Source: JAWKWH01 sp041397625 (lineage in GTDB: Bacteria > Pseudomonadota > Alphaproteobacteria > Rhizobiales > Rhizobiaceae). Taken from it: DNA of 64,000 nt. Below the pieces are notes generated by a model, which saw nothing but the letters and a program-made list of their open reading frames with translations, had not been told where the DNA came from and made no database searches. Shown here piece by piece: positions 43,267 through 52,427 of this stretch (position 1 is the stretch's first letter; the number at the start of each line of letters is the position of its first letter). The stretch spans positions 1 to 64,000 of the forward strand of contig JAWKWH010000007.1 of assembly GCA_041397625.1 (NCBI GenBank). Direction: 5' to 3'. The translations under genes and the position numbers were made by a program.

Positions 43267-45015
43267 ATGCGTATGGCAGTTTTCGGAACCAGACACGGAT
43301 GGAGAAGCCTGAGCCGCGGCCTGGCGCCGGCGGCCCTGGCTTGCTGTTTGCTGTCGTCTGTCGCAGTCGCCCAGGACAACACCGACCCCGACGGCGGTGA
43401 GGAGCGCGGTCTCAACCAGTCGCTGCTCGACCGCCTGTCCCTTGCCGCCCGGCGCACCACGCTCGACAGCGCCACCCGGCCCGAGGAACCCGAGGAAAAG
43501 GGGTTCCAGGCGCCGGAATACGAACCTGTGAGCGAGGGCGCTGAGACGGGTGACGAAGAGCGGTCGCGCCGTAACGGCGAGGCGGTCAGCATATTCGACC
43601 TCAACCGCGACAATCCTTTCGCTCGCGACCGGTCGTCCGGGGAAAGGCCCGTACGGCGGCAACGCCGGAGCGCCGGCGGCGACGAGCGGGCGCTGACCAC
43701 GCGCGACCGCATCGAGGCGGAACGTTCGGGCGAAAGCGCGACGAGACCGGACGAGGAAGCAATCACCGGCACCGTGCCCGCCGAACGCGTCGACGCACTC
43801 GACGAGGAGCGCAATACCGCCGCCGATCCGAGCGGCGAACCCACCGGTGCGATCGAGGGCCTCGACCGGGAAGCCGAGGACGATCCCTACGCGGCGCTCG
43901 GTATCAGGGCCGGAAGCTTCCTCCTTTATCCCGAACTGGAGCAGGGCCTTTCCTGGTCCTCCAATGCCGATTCGAGCGCCGGCGGCGGCGAGGCCGTTCT
44001 GTCGGAAACCACGCTGCGGCTAAACGCCGAGTCGGACTGGTCGCGCCATGCCGCCCGCATTGCCGCGTTCGGTACGTTCAGGAAATCGGTTTCCGGCGCA
44101 GACGTGTCGGAGCCCTCCGGCGGCGTCGAGGCCGATCTGCGGCTTGATCTGGTGAACGGTTTCACCGCCATTGCCGGCGTCGAATACCGGGTTGCGCCGG
44201 AAACGGCCGCTTCCGCAGTCGTCATTCCGGGAACGGTGGAGCAGCCCCTGCTGCACACGCTCTCCGGTTCGCTCGGCATCGCGCGCGGCGAGGGCAAGCT
44301 GCGGCTTGCAGCGACCGGCAATGTCGAGCGACTGATCTATGGCGATGCCGATCTCGGCGGCGGCATGGTCCTGTCGCAAAGAGAGCGCAATTCCACTCTG
44401 GCGACACTGACGCTGCGCACCGGATACGAGGTATCGCCGGCGATTGTGCCGTTTGTCGAGGCGGAGATCGGAAGGCGCGTTTACGACATGCGCCTCGATA
44501 CCGCCGGCTATGCCCGCTCCGCCGATCGCTACGGCGTGCGTGCCGGCGTCGAACTCGATCTCGGCGACAAGCTGACCGGCGAGATCGCCGCCGGCTGGGT
44601 GCGCGAGAAGCCCGACGACGACCGTCTTGCGGCGATCGAGGGCCTGAGCGCGCTGGCGGCACTCTCCTGGTCGCCGATGCGCGGCACAACAGTCAGTCTC
44701 GACGCTTCGACGACGATAGAGACAACGACGCAGCCGGGCGCATCGGGCTCGATCCTCTATGACGCCAGTCTCGGCGTCGAGCGCCGGATCAGGGCAAACC
44801 TGACCGGCAACCTTACGGCCGGGCTCGGCTATCGCGATTTCTCCGGCACCGGCGACCGCGACGTGCTGTTCGATGTCGAGGCCGGCCTGACGTGGTGGCT
44901 GAACCGCAATTTCGGCATTACCGGCCGGGCGCGCCACGAATTCATCGATTCCAACGTTGCCGGGCGAGATTCGGAGACAACCAGCGTATTTCTGGGCGTG
45001 CGCCTGCGCCGCTGA
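43267..45015 (+). CDS. Outer-membrane beta-barrel protein with acidic N-terminal region
   Basis: A 582-residue exported protein. After a signal peptide (about 1-35, LACCLLSSVAVAQ) comes a charged, low-complexity region of about 170 residues rich in Glu, Arg and Asp, then a barrel domain (about 215-582) with alternating strands that ends FLGVRLRR. The barrel part resembles the putative beta-barrel porin 2 group (PF10082-like) of alphaproteobacteria, often linked to surface polysaccharide export. Two candidate ATGs lie at 43267 and 43273. It lies between kdsD and galU, consistent with an envelope function. Confidence 0.72.
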   Translation: MRMAVFGTRHGWRSLSRGLAPAALACCLLSSVAVAQDNTDPDGGEERGLNQSLLDRLSLAARRTTLDSATRPEEPEEKGFQAPEYEPVSEGAETGDEERSRRNGEAVSIFDLNRDNPFARDRSSGERPVRRQRRSAGGDERALTTRDRIEAERSGESATRPDEEAITGTVPAERVDALDEERNTAADPSGEPTGAIEGLDREAEDDPYAALGIRAGSFLLYPELEQGLSWSSNADSSAGGGEAVLSETTLRLNAESDWSRHAARIAAFGTFRKSVSGADVSEPSGGVEADLRLDLVNGFTAIAGVEYRVAPETAASAVVIPGTVEQPLLHTLSGSLGIARGEGKLRLAATGNVERLIYGDADLGGGMVLSQRERNSTLATLTLRTGYEVSPAIVPFVEAEIGRRVYDMRLDTAGYARSADRYGVRAGVELDLGDKLTGEIAAGWVREKPDDDRLAAIEGLSALAALSWSPMRGTTVSLDASTTIETTTQPGASGSILYDASLGVERRIRANLTGNLTAGLGYRDFSGTGDRDVLFDVEAGLTWWLNRNFGITGRARHEFIDSNVAGRDSETTSVFLGVRLRR

Positions 45016-45021
45016 CGGCAT

Positions 45022-45900
45022 TCAGTCGCCTGCTTCCAGATGTGCGCGCATCACCGGTACGATCTGTTCGCGTATCGCCGGATCGGCCATGGCAAATGCC
45101 AGATTGGCCTCGATGAAACCGGCCGGCGTGCCGCAATCGTAGGTGTGACCCTGGTAGTGATAGCCGAAGAAGGATTGCTGGTGGCTCAGTGCCAGCATGG
45201 CGTCGGTAAGCTGGATTTCGTTGCCGGCGCCGCGTTCGTGACGACCGAGGATGCCGAAGATTTCCGGTTGCAGGATGTAGCGTCCGTTGATGAACAGGTT
45301 TGACGGCGCGGTGCCCGGCGCGGGTTTCTCCACCATCTCGGTGATCTCGAAACCGATATGGGTGTCGGCGCCCTTGCCGACGATGCCGTAGCGGTGGGTT
45401 TCGGCCGGATCACAGGCCTCGACCGCGACGATGTTGTTGCCGGTGTTCTCGAACAGTTCGACCATGGCGCGCGTGCAGTTCTGGTCTGGCGGCATGATCA
45501 TGTCGGGAAGCAGCAGCGCGAAAGGCTCGTTACCCACCAGTTCGCGCGCGCACCATACTGCGTGGCCGAGCCCAAGCGGCTCCTGCTGGCGCGTATAGCT
45601 CGTCTGTCCGGGCTGCGGCTGCAATTCGCGCAACCGACCGAGTTCCGCCGTCTTGCCGCGTTTATCCAGCGTGTCGTAGAGCTCGAACTGGATGTCGAAA
45701 TGATCCTCGATCACGGTCTTGTTGCGGCCGGTAACGAAGATGAAATGCTCGATACCTGCTTCGCGCGCCTCGTCGACCACATACTGGATCACCGGCTTGT
45801 CGAGCACGGTCAGCATTTCCTTCGGCACCGCCTTTGTCGCGGGGAGGAACCGCGTCCCCAACCCCGCCACAGGAAATACCGCCTTGCGTATCTTGGTCAT
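45022..45900 (-). CDS. galU: UTP-glucose-1-phosphate uridylyltransferase
   Basis: A 292-residue nucleotidyltransferase with the signature MTKIRKAVFPVAGLGTRFLPATKAVP-type N-terminus (GxGTRxLP), VIEDHFD, QQEPLGLGHAVWCAREL and VEKP in EITEMVEKPAPG. It makes UDP-glucose for surface polysaccharides and possibly the glucose donor for GpgS. ATG 45900 gives the standard family N-terminus; GTG 45915 adds five residues. It converges with the beta-barrel gene. Confidence 0.96.
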   Translation of the reverse strand: MTKIRKAVFPVAGLGTRFLPATKAVPKEMLTVLDKPVIQYVVDEAREAGIEHFIFVTGRNKTVIEDHFDIQFELYDTLDKRGKTAELGRLRELQPQPGQTSYTRQQEPLGLGHAVWCARELVGNEPFALLLPDMIMPPDQNCTRAMVELFENTGNNIVAVEACDPAETHRYGIVGKGADTHIGFEITEMVEKPAPGTAPSNLFINGRYILQPEIFGILGRHERGAGNEIQLTDAMLALSHQQSFFGYHYQGHTYDCGTPAGFIEANLAFAMADPAIREQIVPVMRAHLEAGD

Positions 45901-46088
45901 CGGTTGGTCGTCCACTCCGCTTGGCCGACATCTTCACGCCGGAATTGATATCTACTGAATTCCCGGTCCGGCGGGAATCTTGCCGCCGACGATGCTATCT
46001 ATATGGCGGCGAATTGATGGTCCATGGTAAACCAAATCCTAACGGCATTGGGCGAGATTGCAGTCCGGGTTTCATCACGGAGACGACC

Positions 46089-47315
46089 ATGTTCGCACTG
46101 ACGTCGAAAATTCGGCAAAACGGGCTGGCGCTTCTGGCGGCACTTGCCGTCATCGCCATAGCCGGCACGGCGCCGGCCAACGCCGATGCGGGCTTTCGCA
46201 AATGGGTTTCAAGCTTCCGCGCCACGGCGGCGAAGTCGGGCATCAATAAAGCCACATTCGACCGCGCCTTCGCCGATGTCACGGCGCCGGATCCAGAGGT
46301 GTTGGAGAAGGCGCGCACGCAGCCGGAATTCAAGGCTCCCGTCTGGCAGTATTTCGACAACCGGGTGCACGAGGACTCGATTACCACAGGCCGCAAGATG
46401 GCGCGCAAGTGGAAGCCGTGGCTGAGCAAGATCGAAAACCGCTACGGTGTCAGCCGCTACATACTGCTCGCGATCTGGTCGATGGAGACCAACTATGGCG
46501 AAATCCTCAAGAACGACAGGGTGATGCGCAATGTCGTGCGGTCGCTGGCGACGCTAGGCTATGCCGATCGTCGCAGGGCCAAGTTCGCCCGCCAGCAACT
46601 GGTGGCGGCACTCAAGATCCTGCAGCGCGGCGACATCGATGTCCGTCATCTGGAAGGTTCCTGGGCGGGCGCCATGGGACACACGCAATTCATTCCCACC
46701 AGTTACCAGGCTTATGCCGTCGACATGGATGGCGACGGTCGCCGCGACATATGGAACTCGGTGCCTGACGCACTGGCAACCGCCGCCAACCTGCTGCGCA
46801 AGAACGGCTGGCAATCCGGCAAGACCTGGGGCTACGAGGTGACGCTGCCCGGCGGCCGCAAGTTTCCGGGCGGCTCCATGTCGATTTCCAAGTGGAATTC
46901 GATCGGCGTCGAGCGGGCGAACGGCAAGGCGTATCCCCGTGGCGGCGACAATGCCGTGCTGAAAGTGCCCGAAGGTCGCGCCGGACCGGCTTTCCTGGTG
47001 ACGAAGAACTTCTTCGTGCTCAAGCGCTACAACAATGCGGACAAATATGCGCTTGCCGTCGGCCTGCTTGCAGACGAGATTGCCGGCTATGGCGGGTTGG
47101 CCCGCGACTGGAACAGGCCGTTCACCAAGCTGAGTTTCGCCGAAAAGCAGGAACTGCAGAAACATCTGCTTGCGCTTGGCTACTATGACGGCGAAATCGA
47201 CGGTAAGATCGGCTCGGGATCGCGCGATGCGATCAAGCGCTTCCAGGCCCGCGCAGGCATGGAACAGACGGGCCATCCGAGCAAGGAAGTGTTGAACGCG
47301 ATCAAGAGGCGTTGA
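46089..47315 (+). CDS. Lytic murein transglycosylase (MltB-like) with peptidoglycan-binding domain
   Basis: A 408-residue periplasmic enzyme. Signal peptide (1-35); SLT_2/MltB-like catalytic domain (about 40-330) with the catalytic Glu in AIWSMETNYGEI and GAMGHTQFIPTSY; C-terminal PG_binding_1 unit (LSFAEKQELQKHLLALGYY to the end). It cleaves peptidoglycan between MurNAc and GlcNAc with 1,6-anhydro product. ATG 46089 follows a GGAGACGACC site; the frame is open much further upstream without support. It is divergent from galU and followed by the SGNH gene 9 bases later. Confidence 0.94.
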   Translation: MFALTSKIRQNGLALLAALAVIAIAGTAPANADAGFRKWVSSFRATAAKSGINKATFDRAFADVTAPDPEVLEKARTQPEFKAPVWQYFDNRVHEDSITTGRKMARKWKPWLSKIENRYGVSRYILLAIWSMETNYGEILKNDRVMRNVVRSLATLGYADRRRAKFARQQLVAALKILQRGDIDVRHLEGSWAGAMGHTQFIPTSYQAYAVDMDGDGRRDIWNSVPDALATAANLLRKNGWQSGKTWGYEVTLPGGRKFPGGSMSISKWNSIGVERANGKAYPRGGDNAVLKVPEGRAGPAFLVTKNFFVLKRYNNADKYALAVGLLADEIAGYGGLARDWNRPFTKLSFAEKQELQKHLLALGYYDGEIDGKIGSGSRDAIKRFQARAGMEQTGHPSKEVLNAIKRR

Positions 47316-47324
47316 CGGATATTC

Positions 47325-48515
47325 ATGGATGGCGTGTTGAAACATCTGTCAGGCCTTCTGACCGTGATCGCGGTCATGCTGGCCGTCGCGCTGCCCGAAC
47401 CTTTCGTCGCGCCGGCGGCCGCGCAGGAAAGCGGCAACATCTTCCAGCGGCTTTTCCGCTCTAATCGCAAGGAGAAGCGGATCAGGGTGAAGCGCGTGAT
47501 CGAACGCAGCCAGCCCGCCAAGAGACGCAAGAGCCGCAGAACGGAGATTGCCAGCCCGCCGCCGGTCGAGACCGAGAAGCTCGACAATGCGCGCGTGGTG
47601 CTCGTTGCCGGCGATTTTCTCGCGGGCGGCCTGGCAGACGGGCTCGAGACGGCGTTTGCCGGTTCACCCGGCGTCCGCATCATCAAGCGCAACAGCGGCT
47701 CTTCCGGCATTGTTCGCGACGACTATTACGATTGGCGCGAAAGGCTTCCCGAATTCCTCGACAGCGACAAACCGAGCGTCGTCGTCATCATGATCGGCGC
47801 CAATGACCGCCAGGATTTCCGCACCACGACTCCGCGTCTGAAACGTCGTTCCGACGGCTGGCAGAAAGAGTACGAAGCCCGCGCGTTGGCGTTGGCGCGC
47901 CTGACGGCGGACCGCAATATCCCGCTCGTCTGGGTGGGCATGCCGTCTTTCCGCTCCTCCGCCATGTCCTCGGACATGGTCGCCTTCAACGATATCTACC
48001 GCCGCGTGGCGTCGACCGTGAGCGGCACGTTTGTCGATATCTGGGAGGGCTTCGTCAACGAAAGCGGAGCCTATACGACATCGGGTCCGGACATCAACGG
48101 CCAACCGGCCCGCCTGCGTGCGGGCGACGGCATCAATGTCACGCGCGCCGGCTATCGCAAGATGGCGTTTTACGCTGAAAAGCCGTTGCGCAAACTGTTG
48201 GGCGACGCGACGTCGCCGGATATCGGCGTACTCGGTCCGGAAAACCTGCCGGCGTTGAAGCTCGATCCGCTGAATTCGCCGCGGATCGATCGCACGCCTC
48301 CGGTCGCCCTCGACGATCCGGATCTCGACGGCGGCGAACGCCTGCTCGGCGAGACCGTCGAGGTCGAAGCCGAGACGGCCGCGACACCTGCCGATCGGCT
48401 GGCGATCGACGGGCTGGCCGGGCCGGCAAGTCCGGGCCGCGCGGACGACTTCACCTGGCGGCCGGCGCCCAAGGAGCCCACGGATACCGGCAAGACCGGT
48501 GCAACGAAACCCTGA
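47325..48515 (+). CDS. DUF459 SGNH-fold protein lacking its usual catalytic residues
   Basis: A 396-residue exported protein. Signal peptide or anchor (about 8-34), a basic linker, then the SGNH fold (about 85-300): block I reads VLVAGDFLAGGLADGL, where hydrolases have GDS; block III is MIGANDRQ; block V reads DGINVTRAGYRK, where DxxH is expected. Both the Ser nucleophile and the catalytic His appear replaced (Phe and Asn), so it may bind rather than cleave acyl groups on peptidoglycan or glycan. The C-terminal 90 residues are Pro/Asp-rich and disordered. It follows the lytic transglycosylase by 9 bases, probably an operon. Confidence 0.85.
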   Translation: MDGVLKHLSGLLTVIAVMLAVALPEPFVAPAAAQESGNIFQRLFRSNRKEKRIRVKRVIERSQPAKRRKSRRTEIASPPPVETEKLDNARVVLVAGDFLAGGLADGLETAFAGSPGVRIIKRNSGSSGIVRDDYYDWRERLPEFLDSDKPSVVVIMIGANDRQDFRTTTPRLKRRSDGWQKEYEARALALARLTADRNIPLVWVGMPSFRSSAMSSDMVAFNDIYRRVASTVSGTFVDIWEGFVNESGAYTTSGPDINGQPARLRAGDGINVTRAGYRKMAFYAEKPLRKLLGDATSPDIGVLGPENLPALKLDPLNSPRIDRTPPVALDDPDLDGGERLLGETVEVEAETAATPADRLAIDGLAGPASPGRADDFTWRPAPKEPTDTGKTGATKP

Positions 48516-48536
48516 TCGACCTTGGCCGCCGAGATC

Positions 48537-49301
48537 ATGCCCGAAACTGAAAAAGGCGTGTTGCGACCGCTCGACGACGATGCGATCGGCCTCGCCAGGA
48601 CGCTTTTGCGTACGGCTCGCTACGGCGCGCTTGCCACGCTCGATCCGCAGTCGGGGGCGCCGCAGGCAAGCCGTACTGCCACTGCGACCGATACCGACGG
48701 TGCGCCAGTGATCCTGATATCCAGGCTGGCGCCCCATACCACGGCTCTCGAAGCGGATCCGCGCTGTTCCCTGCTTGTGGGCGAACCCGGCAAGGGTGAT
48801 CCGCTGGCCCATCCGCGTATCACGCTTGCCTGCGTGGCCAAGAGGCTCGACCGCGACGGGGAAGCGGGCAGACGCGCCAGACGCCGCTATCTGAACCGCC
48901 ACCCGAAGGCCGCGCTCTACGCGGATTTCGCCGACTTTTCCTTCTTCCGTCTCGACGTGCTTTCCGCCGGCCTGAATGGCGGCTTTGCGCGCGCCTATGT
49001 TCTGGGGCGCGATGACCTTCTGCTGGCGGCCGACGCAAGCGCGGCAATCGCCGAAGCCGAGCAATCGGCGGTCGATCACATGAATAAAGATCATGCCGGC
49101 GCCGTGGCATTATTGGCAGGTGAACAGGCGGCGAAGGGCTGGAAACTGACCGGCGTCGATCCGGAGGGTTTCGACCTGGCGCGTGGCGATCTCGTGCGCC
49201 GTGTCCTCTTCACCGAGCCACTCGCCGGGCCGCAGTCGATCCGTGATACCTTCGTCGGCCTGGTGAAGGCGGCCCGCGCATGTACGAACCCATCCGGATA
49301 A
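48537..49301 (+). CDS. HugZ-like pyridoxamine-phosphate-oxidase-fold protein
   Basis: A 254-residue protein with an N-terminal split-barrel flavin/haem-binding domain (RYGALATLDPQSGAPQASRT, about 25-150) and a C-terminal DUF2470 domain (AVDHMNKDHAGAVALLA, about 180-250). This layout is that of HugZ-type haem-utilisation proteins, some of which degrade haem. ATG 48537 is preferred to the upstream TTG 48522. Its 3' end overlaps the methyltransferase gene by 22 bases. Confidence 0.87.
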   Translation: MPETEKGVLRPLDDDAIGLARTLLRTARYGALATLDPQSGAPQASRTATATDTDGAPVILISRLAPHTTALEADPRCSLLVGEPGKGDPLAHPRITLACVAKRLDRDGEAGRRARRRYLNRHPKAALYADFADFSFFRLDVLSAGLNGGFARAYVLGRDDLLLAADASAAIAEAEQSAVDHMNKDHAGAVALLAGEQAAKGWKLTGVDPEGFDLARGDLVRRVLFTEPLAGPQSIRDTFVGLVKAARACTNPSG

Positions 49302-50131
49302 CCGATCCCGGCGATGCGCGCATCGCCGCCTATCGCGACATACGCGAACGCGATCTCGTCGGCCGTCACGGCCGTTTCGTCGCCGAGGGCAGGGTGGTGC
49401 TGCGCGCGCTCCTGCAAAGCGATGCGTTCGAAACCGAATCGGTGCTCGTGCTGGAAAACCGCGTAGCCGGTCTTGCCGGGGAACTGGCGCTGAAACCGGA
49501 AGGCGTTCCGCTTTACGTCGCGTCGGGCGACGTGTTCGATGCGATAGCCGGGTTTCCCATGCATCGCGGTATTCTGGCGATCGGTCGCCGCCCCATGGCG
49601 CGACAGGCGCGCGGTCTCCTGCCTCCCGGCGACCGAAACGGTCTGCTCGTCGCCTGCGTCGGTATCGCCAACCATGACAATATCGGCGCGATTTTCCGCA
49701 ACGCCGCTGCCTTCGGCGTCGATGCGGTCATTCTGGATGAAACCTGCTGCGATCCGCTCTACCGCAAGGCTTTGCGCGTATCGGTGGGCGCCGTGCTGAA
49801 AGTACCGTTTTCGCACGGAGGATCCGGCGGCGAGATCGTCAAGCTGCTTGCGGAGGCGAAGATCGAAGCGCTGTCGATGTCGCCTTCGGGCGGGCGTCTC
49901 ATCGACGCGGTCGAACCCGGCGGCAGGAAGGCGATCGTTCTCGGTACGGAAGGTGAGGGGCTGCCGAAGGACGTTCTCGCCGCGACCGATCCCGTCCGTA
50001 TCGCCATGACGCCGGGTTTTGACAGCCTCAACGTTGCCGCCGCGTCGGCGATTGCGCTGCACCATCTGGCACTGGCGAAGAACCGCTCTGGGCCGTATCG
50101 AAATGTCGTCGTCTATTCGGCGCCCGTGTGA
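49280..50131 (+). CDS. SpoU/TrmH-family RNA methyltransferase
   Basis: A 283-residue SPOUT methyltransferase. The C-terminal knot motifs are VACVGIANHDNIGAIFRNA, VLGTEGEGLP and SLNVAAASAIALHH; the N-terminal part (RDIRERDLVGRHGRFVAEG) is the substrate-binding domain seen in 2'-O-ribose methyltransferases. Target RNA is unknown. It overlaps the upstream HugZ-like gene by 22 bases and converges with the coiled-coil gene with a 19-base overlap of the 3' ends. Confidence 0.92.
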   Translation: MYEPIRITDPGDARIAAYRDIRERDLVGRHGRFVAEGRVVLRALLQSDAFETESVLVLENRVAGLAGELALKPEGVPLYVASGDVFDAIAGFPMHRGILAIGRRPMARQARGLLPPGDRNGLLVACVGIANHDNIGAIFRNAAAFGVDAVILDETCCDPLYRKALRVSVGAVLKVPFSHGGSGGEIVKLLAEAKIEALSMSPSGGRLIDAVEPGGRKAIVLGTEGEGLPKDVLAATDPVRIAMTPGFDSLNVAAASAIALHHLALAKNRSGPYRNVVVYSAPV

Positions 50132-51363
50132 TGAGCCGAGAGGGCTGCCTCGCGCAATGCCCTGACGCGGTCGGCGATGCTGGCGGCACGGCCATTGGAA
50201 CCGTTTGCGCCTTTGCCGTCGCGAATGATCCTGGAGATCTCCGAGTTGGGTCCATCGAGGAGCGCGGTCAGATTGACCAGTTCGGCGGCGAGGTGGTTGA
50301 TCTGGGTGCGCAGCTCCGCGTTTTCCCGCTGTTCGTCGCCGCGCTCCGGCGCGCCGGGCTTGGTGCGGATCTCTTCGCCTGACTTTAGCCGGCGGTTCTC
50401 TGCCACAACCTTGCGCAACCGGTCTTCCAGATGCGCTCGGTCCTTCTCGAGTTGCGTCACCTTTGCCTCAAGCTCGGTCATGGCCTCATCATCCATGGCA
50501 CCCTCACTGCGTCCAGTCCCAAACTTGACCTGCAGTTTGGCGAGTTTCGTTTCCGTGGCGTCGAGGTTCTGGCGCAGGCCGGTTTCCGTCGCGGTAACCT
50601 GCTTCAACTTCTCCTTGAAGCGGGCGAGTTCCTTTTCACGACGATCGAGCCGGTCCTCCGCATCCGAAAGTGCCGCCACCATGCGATCGAGTTTCTTTTC
50701 AAGCCCGCTGATCTTCTTGTCGCGCAGTTGCAGTCCGCGGTCGGAAATATTGAGATCCGCCGACATCTCACGCATCTGCGCCTCGGCCTCGTCGCGCTGC
50801 AGCTTGACCGCGTCCATTTCTTCCGACAGCTTTTCAAGCTGCGCCTCGCGGGCCACCAGGTCGATCTGGCGATTGCTGGATACGATCCGGGCTTCGTCGA
50901 GCAGACGCGACACGTGATCATGCTCGGCGATCTTGACTTCGATCTGATCGCAGGCGCTTGCAAGTTCGGCCGACAGATCGGCATTTCGGCCTTTCTGGTC
51001 CTCCATATCGGCGCGCAGCTCGCGAAGGTCCGACTCCAGTCCGGCGATGATCTCTGCCTGCTCGTCATTTTCCTGGTTGAGTTGCCGTATGTCCTCGATG
51101 CGCCGGCTGATATCGGCCTGTTGGGCTACCGATTTCTCGTTGAGCGCCTTGTTTCTGATCTCCACGCGCCGGATTGCCATGGCGTATTCGGCCTGGTCCT
51201 GGTCCCTTTCGGCCTTAAGCTCGTTGAGCGACAATGGCACCGAAGCCTCAATGCGACGGCGGGTCAGGGCGACGGCCCGGCGCCAGATGGCCGGTGCGAT
51301 CATCAGCGCGATCAGGGTCGCGGACAGAAAGCCAAGCAGCAGAAACAGGATGGATTGAACCAC
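50113..51363 (-). CDS. Membrane-anchored coiled-coil protein, unknown function
   Basis: A 416-residue protein. An N-terminal membrane helix (VQSILFLLLGFLSATLIALMI-like, about 3-27) precedes about 300 residues of almost unbroken coiled coil rich in Glu, Arg, Lys, Leu and Ala (about 45-345), then a short C-terminal region (LRTQINHLAAELVNLTALLDG). No enzymatic motif. Similar anchored coiled-coil proteins occur widely in Rhizobiales, with no assigned job; an envelope scaffold is plausible. The 3' end overlaps that of the methyltransferase gene. Confidence 0.78.
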   Translation of the reverse strand: MVQSILFLLLGFLSATLIALMIAPAIWRRAVALTRRRIEASVPLSLNELKAERDQDQAEYAMAIRRVEIRNKALNEKSVAQQADISRRIEDIRQLNQENDEQAEIIAGLESDLRELRADMEDQKGRNADLSAELASACDQIEVKIAEHDHVSRLLDEARIVSSNRQIDLVAREAQLEKLSEEMDAVKLQRDEAEAQMREMSADLNISDRGLQLRDKKISGLEKKLDRMVAALSDAEDRLDRREKELARFKEKLKQVTATETGLRQNLDATETKLAKLQVKFGTGRSEGAMDDEAMTELEAKVTQLEKDRAHLEDRLRKVVAENRRLKSGEEIRTKPGAPERGDEQRENAELRTQINHLAAELVNLTALLDGPNSEISRIIRDGKGANGSNGRAASIADRVRALREAALSAHHTGAE

Positions 51364-51464
51364 GGGTGAATCCAGTAACAGCGACGATCACGAAATTTTT
51401 CGCGATTGTCGCATGCTGGCGGGTGTTGATCCAGTGTTCCGCGTCACATACTTCGCATTAGTAT

Positions 51465-51497
51465 TAAAAACGCCCGCCGCGGACAGGCGACGGGCGC
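51465..51497 (-). terminator. Rho-independent terminator after eipA
   Basis: On the minus strand, stem GCCCGTCGC/GCGGCGGGC (one T.G pair) with a short loop is followed by TTTTTAAT. It lies 29 bases past the eipA stop codon. Confidence 0.88.
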
Positions 51498-51525
51498 AGG
51501 TTAGCGGAAATTCGCCGCGACCGGC

Positions 51526-52119
51526 TCAGAACGGATTCCAGGTCGGCTTCGACGTAACCTTCAGATAGCCGAGATTGACGCCGAGCCTGGCGCCGACGCC
51601 GGTGCGCACCGGGACCAGCAGCACGTCGTGGTTCTTCAACACGTTGAAGCCGAGGCCGGCCACCACATAGGCCGATCCGGCCACGCCGGCGTAGCGCTTG
51701 TAGAGCGAATCGATCGCATCGAGATTGTAGACAAGGATCATCAGCCGCGATCCGTTGGCGCCGAAATCCCAACCGATTGACGGTCCTTGCCAGAATACCT
51801 TGTGGTCGCCCGCATTCTTCGTAAAGAGCGTGCCTTCGCCATAGGTCAGGCCGCCCACGATCGCGCCGGCGCCCTCCTCGCCCAGGACGTAGCCGTTGGG
51901 AAGGCCGTAGGACGAGAAGATGCGCTCCACTACGGTGGCGAGGCCGCCCGAGGCGGCGCCGAAGAATTTGTGGCCGGAATCGACGATCTCCTGCGCGGAG
52001 TAGGTGTCGTCGGCGCGCGCCGCGTTCGGGTGGACCGCGATCAGGCCGATAAGCGTCAGTGTCATGGCCGCAATCCCGGCCAGGCGGCGCAATGAAAGCT
52101 TGGGCGTCATGATGTGCAT
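51526..52119 (-). CDS. eipA: EipA-like envelope integrity protein (DUF1134)
   Basis: A 197-residue exported protein: signal peptide ending near ARADD, then the DUF1134 domain (IVDSGHKFFGAASGGLATVVE ... YGLPNGYVLGEEGAGAIVGG ... GASIGWDFGANGSR-like GPSIGWDFGANGSRLMILVYN). In Brucella abortus this family is EipA, needed for cell-envelope integrity and under cell-cycle control. Its adjacency to chpT and ctrA fits such control. ATG 52119; a second ATG (MTPKLSL) three codons later is possible. Confidence 0.92.
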   Translation of the reverse strand: MHIMTPKLSLRRLAGIAAMTLTLIGLIAVHPNAARADDTYSAQEIVDSGHKFFGAASGGLATVVERIFSSYGLPNGYVLGEEGAGAIVGGLTYGEGTLFTKNAGDHKVFWQGPSIGWDFGANGSRLMILVYNLDAIDSLYKRYAGVAGSAYVVAGLGFNVLKNHDVLLVPVRTGVGARLGVNLGYLKVTSKPTWNPF

Positions 52120-52427
52120 CTCCGTGCCGATCTCGTGAACAGGGCCGCTCGGGTGGGCCCCCGAAGGGGTCCGTGCGGACTGTCAATGATGTGGTAACGC
52201 TAATGCGTAATCCTTTTTCAACCATTAATGTTCGTATTTACCGGTGCCGGAAAAGAGACGATTGATGGGCGATTTCGTGGCGCTTCGGCGCTCGACGCGG
52301 GTCGGCCACATTCGGTTTCTTGCCGGAGGCGGGACAGCCATGTATCGATTTTGGAGGGGGTAGGCGCGATTCGGCATCGCGCAACTGCTTCCCCGCGCGA
52401 AGAGCGATATCTCAGGAGCAAAGGCCT
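52120..52427. other. Divergent intergenic region between eipA and chpT
   Basis: About 310 bases that must carry both promoters. I see no gene. A TTAATGTTCGTATTTAC stretch near 52225 resembles a CtrA box but the half-sites are 8, not 7, bases apart, so it is only a weak candidate. Confidence 0.4.
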
